NCBI GenBank assembly: GCA_046331625.1
Contig: JAXLQL010000006.1
Span: 124,001-188,000 of the forward strand
Reading direction: 5' to 3'
DNA length: 64,000 nt
DNA from: JAXLQL01 sp046331625
GTDB lineage: Bacteria; Acidobacteriota; Terriglobia; Bryobacterales; Bryobacteraceae
The notes under the pieces are model-generated. The model was not told where the DNA came from, made no database searches, and was given only the letters and a program-made list of their open reading frames with translations. The position numbers were made by a program, and so were the translations under genes. Shown here one piece after another: positions 58,283 to 64,000 of this stretch (positions are counted from its first letter, which is position 1; every line of letters starts with the position of its first letter).

Positions 58283-59379
58283 ATTTCGAGTTCGCTACAG
58301 CAGGGCGAATCGTCTTCGGCCCGGGAAAGATTCGCGAGTTGAGGGTACCCGGCGCACGGCCGCTGTTGGTAACCGGACGTTCTGCGCAGGTCTCGCTCGA
58401 TGCCGCAGCGCGCGTGCTGGTAACGGGCGAACCCACCGTGGACCTGGCGCGAGACGGAGCACGACAGGCGCGCGAAGCAGGCTGCGACTCGGTGGTCGCC
58501 ATCGGCGGCGGAAGCGTGATCGACGCAGGCAAGGCAATCGCAGCCCTGGTTCCGAACTCGGGCGAACCGCTCGACTATCTGGAAGTGGTGGGCCACGGCA
58601 GAACACTGGAGCGCGATCCACTGCCGTTGCTGGCCATCCCCACCACGGCCGGAGCCGGAGCCGAGGCAACGCGCAACGCCGTGCTTGCCAGCACAGAGCA
58701 CAAGGTGAAGGCCAGCATGCGCCATCCGGCAATGCTGCCGAGACTGGCCCTGATCGACCCTGAGCTCACCGTCACCCTGCCGCCTGCGCTGACGGCAGCC
58801 ACCGGGCTCGATGCACTCACGCAATTGATCGAGCCCTACGTGTCACTCAAGGCGAATCCTCTCACCAGCGCGCTCTGCGCCGAGGGAATGCGCTTGATCG
58901 CCGACTCGCTGCGCCGCGCCTGGAGCGATGGGAAGAATCTCGAAGCGCGATCCGCGATGTCGCTCGCGAGCTTGTATGGCGGAATGGCGCTGGCGAACGC
59001 AGGGCTCGGTGCAGTCCACGGGCTGGCCGCTCCCATCGGTGGTCTGTTCCTTGCCCCGCATGGCGCTGTGTGTGCGGCTTTGCTTGGTCCCGTGATGCGA
59101 GCCAATATCCGCGCATTGCGCCGCACCGATTCCGGCGCTCTCGATCGCTACGGCGCGGTGGCCGAATTTCTCATGGGCCGTGGCGATCCCGATGCGGCCG
59201 CCGCTTGGTGCGAGAAGTTGGTAGCGGATCTGAAGATTCCGCGGCTCTCGACGTACGGTATGTCCGCAGGAGACATCCGCGTGGTGGTGGCGCGCAGCAT
59301 GGAAGCCAGCAGCATGAAGGCGAATCCGGTGAAGCTCGATGCTTCGGAGCTGGCCGCGGTTCTCGAAGCCGCCCTGTAG
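58276..59379 (+). CDS. Iron-containing alcohol dehydrogenase / maleylacetate-reductase-like
   Basis: A 367-residue group III alcohol dehydrogenase. N-terminal NAD-binding part: NFEFATAGRIVFGPGKI, VVAIGGGSVIDAGKAIAAL; then IPTTAGAGAEATRNAVL, the metal-ligand region GLDALTQLIEPYVS and the His site LGAVHGLAAPIGG with FLAPHGAVCAALL. The ATG at 58276 overlaps the monooxygenase gene. The closest recalled family members act on maleylacetate or lactaldehyde-like substrates. Its stop codon TAG lies at the edge of a REP-like palindrome directly before the insertion sequence. Confidence 0.85.
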   Translation: MVNFEFATAGRIVFGPGKIRELRVPGARPLLVTGRSAQVSLDAAARVLVTGEPTVDLARDGARQAREAGCDSVVAIGGGSVIDAGKAIAALVPNSGEPLDYLEVVGHGRTLERDPLPLLAIPTTAGAGAEATRNAVLASTEHKVKASMRHPAMLPRLALIDPELTVTLPPALTAATGLDALTQLIEPYVSLKANPLTSALCAEGMRLIADSLRRAWSDGKNLEARSAMSLASLYGGMALANAGLGAVHGLAAPIGGLFLAPHGAVCAALLGPVMRANIRALRRTDSGALDRYGAVAEFLMGRGDPDAAAAWCEKLVADLKIPRLSTYGMSAGDIRVVVARSMEASSMKANPVKLDASELAAVLEAAL

Positions 59380-59399
59380 GGCGGACCTGTGGTCCGCTC
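59378..59399. repeat. REP-like palindrome, left of the insertion sequence
   Basis: A 22-base unit AGGGCGGACCTGTGGTCCGC+TC whose core GGCGGACC-TGTG-like-GGTCCGC folds as a hairpin. An identical 21-base copy (AGGGCGGACCTGTGGTCCGC, then TG) lies at 62010 on the other side of the insertion sequence. Before insertion the two were probably adjacent tandem units. Confidence 0.7.
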
Positions 59400-59418
59400 A
59401 GGAGTTTGTACATTTCAC

Positions 59419-61020
59419 TCAAGCTGCTGCGGCGGCATTGATGGCGCGATCGGAGAAGTTGAGACCGAGATGAGCGACCTGTTCGGGGTGTTGGGTGACT
59501 TCTTGACGCAACAGCGTGACCAGATCCAGAGCAGAGGGCCGTTTGGCGCGTTTGCGCCAGTTAGGAAGGGGTAAGTAGGCCGAACTGCGCTCGGGGCCGA
59601 AGGCCAGCAGAGAGGACAACAGCATCGTACTGTAGCCGGCGACAGCAAAAGCAGGTTGTCTGGGAACGGCAACCAGGTTCCACAGTTGAGCTTGACCGAT
59701 CCCCAGGGTGTCCTTCTCTTCGCGATGATTGACTTCGATCTGCCAGCGGTCAAAGTAGATCTGGAGCAGTTGGGCGGCATTGGCCACCAGATCGGTGGTG
59801 AGCAAGTAGGCATGCTGGCGATAGTACATCCGGGAGCTTTTGCGCTTGCGATAGGGAGTGGCGCGCACCACGAACAAGCGCAGTGGGCGGCGGCGTGCGC
59901 CGCCTTGCCATAACACCTCAGCCACCTGTTTGTAAAAGACGTCGCGAAATCGGGAGCCATAGAAAATGTGGGCCCGCTTCCAGGGGCTGGAGCCGTCTTG
60001 GCGCACCTGCTCGGGAGTGAACTTGCCGGGATCGTAGACACGGCGGGAACCGGCAGGGGCGGGAAGACACAACACAATGTTCTTCTTCGCGCGGGCAATC
60101 AACTCCACTCCGTGCACGGCGGCGGCGGTGAACACGGTGCGATTGCAGAAGCTGTTGTCGACAGCGAGAACCAGAGTCCGGGCGGCATTGTCGCAGGCAT
60201 CGAAAGCATCGCGGAGGTGCTTCATCAACTGGACAAAGTGCGTGGAGAGGTTGCAAACCTTGCGGGCGGCTTTGTATTGCTGCCATTCCTTTTGCAACTC
60301 CCGGTTGGCTTGCTCGGTCTTGGTGTTCCCTTTCCCTTTCCCCTTGGCGTTGGCTTTGCCCTTGGACTTGGGCTGGGGCTTGCGCTTGGGTTTTTTCACC
60401 ACCGGGGAGTGTTCGAAGGCGATGGGCAAGGCCCGTGCCCCCACTGGGGCCTTCTTGTACAACGGCACCAGCAGCGAAGCCTGCAGGAACCGCAGAGCGA
60501 ACATCAGATTGGGGTGGAACTTGGGTGACAGTGGATCGTGTTGATAGGAGGCTTGCTGGATGCGAGGTCCACTCTTGCGCAGGTGGGTGGCGTCGACGGC
60601 GACGCCGACATAGCCGTCCGGACAGTAGGGCAAGGCGCGGCGCAGAATGGGAGCGAACAACTCAGAAGGGTTCCATTTGCAGCGAGAGAACAGGAAGTAC
60701 TCGGCACGCCAAGGTTTGTGTTGCCCTCCGTTGGTCCAGATAATCCGGGAGATCGTCCGCCGGCCCAGACAGATCAACCCTCCCAGAGCCTGCCGGACAG
60801 CGCGCAGATAGGTGCGCTGTTGCGGAAACACGTTTTGCCATTCCGAGACGATCGAAAGGAAAGCGGCCAGCAAGGCCGCCGCTGTGCCGGTGGCCGGAGT
60901 CTGCGCCGCGCTTGCTTTCGGCGAGGGAACTGGTTTCGGCTTGGGCTTGGCGTTCCCCTTACTCTTCTTCCTGGCGTTGCCGCGCTTGTTCTTGGTCGTG
61001 CTGCGCTTGCCGGTGGTCAT
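59419..61020 (-). CDS. DDE transposase, IS701/IS4-like, with Lys-rich inserts
   Basis: A 533-residue transposase. The three acidic catalytic blocks are VAVDATHLRKSGPRI, LVLAVDNSFCNRTVF and, with the family Y-(2)-R-(3)-E-(6)-K signature, IYFDRWQIEVNHREEKDTLG. It has two Lys-rich low-complexity tracts, one at the N-terminus (KRSTTKNKRGNARKKSKG) and one inserted between the first two Asp blocks (KPKRKPQPKSKGKANAKG), unusual for this enzyme type. The ATG at 61020 was chosen; reading further upstream would enter the DruA-like gene. The stop lies 4 bases inside the left inverted repeat. Confidence 0.88.
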   Translation of the reverse strand: MTTGKRSTTKNKRGNARKKSKGNAKPKPKPVPSPKASAAQTPATGTAAALLAAFLSIVSEWQNVFPQQRTYLRAVRQALGGLICLGRRTISRIIWTNGGQHKPWRAEYFLFSRCKWNPSELFAPILRRALPYCPDGYVGVAVDATHLRKSGPRIQQASYQHDPLSPKFHPNLMFALRFLQASLLVPLYKKAPVGARALPIAFEHSPVVKKPKRKPQPKSKGKANAKGKGKGNTKTEQANRELQKEWQQYKAARKVCNLSTHFVQLMKHLRDAFDACDNAARTLVLAVDNSFCNRTVFTAAAVHGVELIARAKKNIVLCLPAPAGSRRVYDPGKFTPEQVRQDGSSPWKRAHIFYGSRFRDVFYKQVAEVLWQGGARRRPLRLFVVRATPYRKRKSSRMYYRQHAYLLTTDLVANAAQLLQIYFDRWQIEVNHREEKDTLGIGQAQLWNLVAVPRQPAFAVAGYSTMLLSSLLAFGPERSSAYLPLPNWRKRAKRPSALDLVTLLRQEVTQHPEQVAHLGLNFSDRAINAAAAA

Positions 61021-61930
61021 CCAGAGATAGACTCCTTTCCGTGTCACACAACTGGCTTTGCCAGCCGCGTCGCAGCGGGTGCAGGAAGATTTCTTTCTCC
61101 GGACCTTCGGCTTGGCGCGAGCGATCCATCCGTCCCCGTCCTTGCGTCATCCCCACGCTGATCCAATTGGCCGCTCGATAGCAGGTCCCGGCGTAGCGGC
61201 TGCGATCCACCAGCGTCTCCATAAGCACCGGCTCGACTCCGTACCACGCCCGCCAATCCTCCACCAACCGCTTGCTGGCCATCGACAGTACATGGCTGGC
61301 CAGGTTGGCAATTCGCACCCAGGGCAGGATGAGAAACCGGCTGTTGTTGATCACTCGCGGCAGATTCCGCACTCGGGCCGGTTGGCTCCAGCCGATGTAG
61401 CTGTCGCGCGGCGCCATCTTCCACGCTCCACTGGTGTACAGCAGGCACCCCAGCACGGGCTGATTCTGCTGCCCGCTTCGCATCAGGTACCGCAGTTGTG
61501 CGCCGAACGGCACGCGGTAGCCCAGGTAGTGATACCGCTCAATGTATTGCTCGAACAGCTTTCGATCGCTCGCCGTGTCCACCAACTCCAAGCTCACCGG
61601 CAACCATTGCCGCAGCGCACCCTCGCAGCGCTGTTGCGGATCGCTTGCCACATTGAGCCGGGTTTGATGCCCACCTCGGGCCTTGGCGCGCGGGGCAGGC
61701 AACCACGGAAGCTCTCCTTGCCCTTGCAGGGTTTGCAGGAACGAATAGCATTCCCGGCTCTTCAGCTTCCCGTTGGGACGTTTCCACTCCAGCAGTTCGC
61801 ATACTGTGTGCGCCAATTCCGTCAGCGCCAACTGCCGGAAATCGGCCGTGATCTGCCGGATCAGTTCCATCTGTTGCGGCTCCACGGGCCGGCCACAAAA
61901 CGATATCTCTTCCCTTGCCTGGGCTGACAT
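60959..61930 (-). CDS. DruA-family (DUF4338) protein inside the insertion sequence
   Basis: A 323-residue protein of the DUF4338/DruA family. Signature blocks: ERYHYLGYRVPFGAQLRYL, GCLLYTSGAWKMAPRDSYIG, NNSRFLILPWVRIANLASHV, WYGVEPVLMETLVDRSRYAG, TCYRAANWISVGMTQGRGR and KEIFLHPLRRGW. DruA is named from the Druantia anti-phage system, but no druB-E or helicase gene is here. Its C-terminus overlaps the transposase start by 62 bases. Here it is most likely an accessory transposition protein of the element. Confidence 0.85.
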   Translation of the reverse strand: MSAQAREEISFCGRPVEPQQMELIRQITADFRQLALTELAHTVCELLEWKRPNGKLKSRECYSFLQTLQGQGELPWLPAPRAKARGGHQTRLNVASDPQQRCEGALRQWLPVSLELVDTASDRKLFEQYIERYHYLGYRVPFGAQLRYLMRSGQQNQPVLGCLLYTSGAWKMAPRDSYIGWSQPARVRNLPRVINNSRFLILPWVRIANLASHVLSMASKRLVEDWRAWYGVEPVLMETLVDRSRYAGTCYRAANWISVGMTQGRGRMDRSRQAEGPEKEIFLHPLRRGWQSQLCDTERSLSLDDHRQAQHDQEQARQRQEEE

Positions 61931-62009
61931 TGGTGTAGCCCCACGTAGGGCTCTACGTTGACACTACACCGATCCCCTCAATTTGTCCAGCGGAAAATGT
62001 ACAAACTCC

Positions 62010-62112
62010 AGGGCGGACCTGTGGTCCGCTGAGGGGCCTGTGGCCCCTCCCTTGTTTGCGCTGCATCCTCCTGGGGTCGGTGACAAGTCCCGCGCGGCCA
62101 CAGGCCCGCCCC
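62010..62112. repeat. REP-like palindromes, right of the insertion sequence
   Basis: The REP unit AGGGCGGACCTGTGGTCCGC (62010-62029) is followed at once by a related palindrome GAGGGGCCTGTGGCCCCTCC (62031-62050), then by a unit in reverse orientation, GGCCACAGGCCCGCCCC (about 62096-62112). The shared core is CCTGTGG. No gene occupies this stretch. Confidence 0.65.
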
Positions 62113-62193
62113 AGCAAACGTGGGCGTACCATCAAAGTATGACTTCGGCACTGCGGAGCCGCGACCGCGAGCCTGGCTGCAGCACTGCTCGCG

Positions 62194-62910
62194 TTGGCCG
62201 AAGCTCCGCCCCTGACGATTCCGCAAGCAGCGAAAGCCGAGTTCCACTTTCTGCGCGTGGAATACAAAGACCGCGCTGGCACTCGCCGCATGTGGGGCGG
62301 CCGCGGCTGGTGGATGCAGGATTGGCCGGAAGCCGACGTCCACTTCGCGCAAGGCATCCAGCGCCTGACGCGTATCGACATCGGCGAAAACCGCCATGTG
62401 CCCCTCACCGATGATCGCGTCTACGAGTACCCGTGGATCTATGCGACCCAAACCGCCTACTGGGATCTCTCCGACGCCGAGGTGAAGCGCTTGCGAGACT
62501 ACCTGCTGCGCGGAGGCTTCCTGGTGGTGGATGACTTCCACGGGCCGCGCGAGTGGAACGATTTCGCCGAGACCATGAATCGCGTCTTTCCGGGTGAGCC
62601 CATCGACGATATCGACAACACGCACTCGATGATGCATGTGCTCTACGACATCAACGAGCGGACATACATCCCAGGGCTGCGCCACCTCCGCCGTGGCGCG
62701 GGCGGAGCGATTGTGGTGCAGCCTCAGGCCGTGCCGCCCACTTGGCGCATCATGTCCGATCCGAAGGGCCGCGTGGTGGTGGCGATCAACTTCAACATGG
62801 ATATCGGTGACGCCTGGGAGCACGCCGACCTGCCCGAGTATCCCGCCGAGATGACCGGCCTCGCCTATCGGTTCGGGATCAACTACATCGTCTACGCGAT
62901 GACCCACTGA
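62194..62910 (+). CDS. DUF4159 family protein, 5' end unclear
   Basis: At least 238 residues of a DUF4159 protein: EFHFLRVEYKDRAGTRRMWG, DWPEADVHFAQGIQRLTRI, YPWIYATQTAYWDLSDAEV, LRDYLLRGGFLVVDDFHGP, FPGEPIDDIDNTHSMMHVLY. The only in-frame start is TTG at 62194, but just upstream in the same frame lies coding for ATASLAAALLALAEA, a convincing signal peptide with no in-frame start codon, while an ATG at 62139 is in another frame. A one-base frameshift near 62145 would restore a full exported protein. DUF4159 proteins are of unknown function and often near MoxR/von Willebrand genes. Confidence 0.75.
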   Translation: MAEAPPLTIPQAAKAEFHFLRVEYKDRAGTRRMWGGRGWWMQDWPEADVHFAQGIQRLTRIDIGENRHVPLTDDRVYEYPWIYATQTAYWDLSDAEVKRLRDYLLRGGFLVVDDFHGPREWNDFAETMNRVFPGEPIDDIDNTHSMMHVLYDINERTYIPGLRHLRRGAGGAIVVQPQAVPPTWRIMSDPKGRVVVAINFNMDIGDAWEHADLPEYPAEMTGLAYRFGINYIVYAMTH

Positions 62911-62946
62911 GCGCGCGCGGGCGTACAATGAAGGTACCCCTAGCGC

Positions 62947-63798
62947 ATGGCCAGCCGCATGCTGGCGACGCTCGCCGCCGGGCTGTTTCTTGCCGCCGGC
63001 AGAGCGCATCCTCAGGCGCCCGCCTATTCGCCCTCGAGCATCGTCAACGCCGCAAGCAGCGAACCCGGTCCGCTGTCTCCCAATGGCATCGGCACGCTGT
63101 TCGGGCAGAATCTCGCCTACGTAACACGCGCCCTGCAAAGCGACGACATCCGCGACAACCGCCTGCCCACGCAGTTGACGGGCGCAGGCGTACGCGTGCT
63201 GATCGCGAACATCCCCGCGTTTCTCTACTTCGTCTCGCCACGGCAGGTGAATTTCTTGGTGCCATCGAACCTGCGCACCGGGAACTATGACTTGCAGTTG
63301 GTGCTCGACGGTCGCGCCGGTCCGTCGGTTCGGGTTGAAATCGCTCCGGCCGCACCCGCATTGTTCGTCCGCGATGAACGCATCGCGATCGCCGTGCGCG
63401 CAGATGGCTCGCTGGTGACGGCGTCCAAGCCGGCTCGGCCTGGCGAAGTGGTGATCCTTTACGCGAACGGCCTGGGCGCGACGCAGCCTCCCCTGCAGCC
63501 TGGGCAGGTCGCGAAGGAGGCGGCGTGGGTGGAACCGCGCGATGGATTCCGTGTACTGCTCAATGGCCAACCGGTGGCGCCCGATCGGATCCTGTACGCG
63601 GGTGTGGCCCCGGGATTCGCGGGCCTCTATCAGGTCAACCTGATGCTTCCAGCCGGCCTCCCGGCCGACCCGGAGATCCGAATCTCGGCCGGCGGAGGCA
63701 CCAGTCCAGCGGGAATTCTGCTCCCCGCTGCAACGGGCAGCCCAGAAGCCACGTCGAACTTACAGCTACAATCTCGGATAAGGACCTCCGTTCCATGA
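62947..63798 (+). CDS. TIGR03437-type (Solibacter) secreted protein
   Basis: A 283-residue exported protein with signal peptide MLATLAAGLFLAAGRAH-like, here preceded by MASR. It carries the domain found mainly in Solibacteres: SIVNAASSEPGPLSPNGIGT, LFGQNLA, VLIANIPAFLYFVSPRQVNF, LVPSNLRTGNYDLQL, ARPGEVVILYANGLGATQPP and YAGVAPGFAGLYQVNLMLPA. The domain usually ends larger surface proteins; here it stands alone. Its stop overlaps the next start (ATGA). Function unknown. Confidence 0.88.
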   Translation: MASRMLATLAAGLFLAAGRAHPQAPAYSPSSIVNAASSEPGPLSPNGIGTLFGQNLAYVTRALQSDDIRDNRLPTQLTGAGVRVLIANIPAFLYFVSPRQVNFLVPSNLRTGNYDLQLVLDGRAGPSVRVEIAPAAPALFVRDERIAIAVRADGSLVTASKPARPGEVVILYANGLGATQPPLQPGQVAKEAAWVEPRDGFRVLLNGQPVAPDRILYAGVAPGFAGLYQVNLMLPAGLPADPEIRISAGGGTSPAGILLPAATGSPEATSNLQLQSRIRTSVP

Positions 63799-64000
63799 AG
63801 CCGATCCGTTCTATCGCTTTCATGGGTGCTGTTCTCGCCGGCCTGTCTGGACCTTCCGCCTTCGCTGAAGATCCTGCCACGCCGGTCAACGCGCCCAAAA
63901 CCTATCAAGTGGATGCCGGTACGCGCATTCCGCTCAGCCTCATCAACAGCATCAGCACCAAGCAGGCGGTGGAAGGCGATCGCGTCTACCTCGAGACGGC
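63795..64000 (+). CDS. Secreted protein, truncated by the window edge
   Basis: The first 68 residues of an exported protein: signal peptide MKPIRSIAFMGAVLAGLSG ending near SAFAE, then YQVDAGTRIPLSLINSISTK and VEGDRVYLET. The last part resembles the 'IPL.LINS.STK...GDRVYLET' block seen in acidobacterial secreted proteins of unknown function. The gene continues past position 64000. It overlaps the previous stop, so the two are coupled. Confidence 0.7.
   Translation, partial: MKPIRSIAFMGAVLAGLSGPSAFAEDPATPVNAPKTYQVDAGTRIPLSLINSISTKQAVEGDRVYLET

Larger units (their letters stand above)
59401..62009. mobile_element. Complete two-gene insertion sequence with DruA-like gene and DDE transposase
   Basis: A 2609-bp element with 15-bp perfect terminal inverted repeats, GGAGTTTGTACATTT at 59401-59415 and its complement at 61995-62009. 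Both genes read on the minus strand: a DruA-family (DUF4338) gene at the right end and a DDE transposase filling most of the rest, overlapping by 62 bases. No clear target duplication is seen; the flanks are REP units, with at most one duplicated A (59400 and 62010). A dyad GGTGTAG...CTACACC (61932 to about 61971) lies upstream of the first gene. Both genes look intact, so the insertion may be recent. Confidence 0.88.

Noticed and set aside
60300..60400. Tandem DNA repeat or CRISPR-like pattern in the transposase
   Set aside because: The pattern is Lys/Gly/Pro codons of a low-complexity protein stretch, with no fixed repeat and spacer lengths.
60959..61930. Druantia anti-phage defence locus
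   Set aside because: Only a DruA-family gene is present; there is no druB-E or large helicase, and the gene lies inside an insertion sequence.
59378..62031. 21-base direct repeat as target-site duplication of the insertion sequence
   Set aside because: The repeat is itself a palindromic REP unit, the junction fits tandem units, and 20-base duplications are not typical for this transposase type; only a single duplicated A is supported.

Overview
The window is GC-rich, gene-dense bacterial chromosome and looks like an acidobacterium of the Solibacter/Bryobacter group (Bryobacterales). The markers are a protein of the Solibacter-type TIGR03437 family (62947), an Oar-like TonB-dependent receptor with an N-terminal carboxypeptidase-regulatory domain (18116), two DUF1501 plus DUF1549/DUF1553 pairs, PEP-CTERM proteins, an SBBP-repeat protein, an M56-TonB fusion under a BlaI repressor, and many secreted amidohydrolases, cupins and esterases. 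This is inferred from protein families; no rRNA gene is present.

Layout. 1-7.1 kb: TetR regulator, pheS-pheT, a secreted S1/P1 nuclease, a decayed HicA-type toxin and a periplasmic-type asparaginase. 7.4-12.6 kb: tRNA-Ala, an HD protein, a Tat-exported Gfo/Idh/MocA oxidoreductase, then a tightly overlapping operon of acyl-CoA dehydrogenase, a MeaB-methylmalonyl-CoA epimerase fusion and MTA phosphorylase. 12.6-13.3 kb: a 273-bp inverted-repeat element and a decayed group II intron reverse transcriptase. 13.3-18.1 kb: first DUF1501/DUF1549 pair, a zinc-ribbon protein and a divergent membrane protein. 18.1-23.5 kb: Oar-like receptor, Phd-PIN toxin-antitoxin pair, TPR protein, tRNA-Lys. 23.5-30.5 kb: housekeeping core, with yceD-rpmF-plsX on the plus strand and rplM-rpsI-rpsB-tsf-pyrH-frr-tonB on the minus strand, meeting at a block of tandem fragments of the tonB 3' end.

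30.5-36.1 kb: PEP-CTERM protein with a hairpin-rich leader, tRNA-Val, REP-like palindromes, second DUF1501/DUF1549 pair, methyltransferase. 36.3-43.6 kb: membrane glycosyltransferase-like protein, acyl-CoA synthetase, tiny PEP-CTERM protein, secreted protein, glutamine cyclotransferase, SBBP-repeat protein. 43.6-50.7 kb: cupin pair, PIN/AbrB-like pair, amidohydrolase pair, BlaI-M56-TonB sensor operon. 50.7-55.0 kb: nadC, valS, and a toxin-antitoxin graveyard. 55-59.4 kb: M14 peptidase, esterase/SMP-30 fusion, ABM monooxygenase, iron alcohol dehydrogenase. 59.4-62.0 kb: a complete two-gene insertion sequence pairing a DDE transposase with a DruA-family (DUF4338) protein, inserted between REP-like palindromes. 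62.1-64 kb: DUF4159 protein, TIGR03437 protein and a truncated secreted protein.

Themes. Many adjacent genes overlap by 4 bases (ATGA/GTGA), implying translational coupling. Several small regulatory genes have a -10 box so close to the start codon that leaderless or nearly leaderless mRNAs are expected (blaI, the AbrB-like gene at 45962, the Phd-like gene at 21568). The most unusual items are the DruA-bearing insertion sequence and its insertion site, the MeaB-epimerase fusion, the tonB tail repeats, the inverted-repeat element at 12.6 kb, and the repeated remains of toxin-antitoxin modules.
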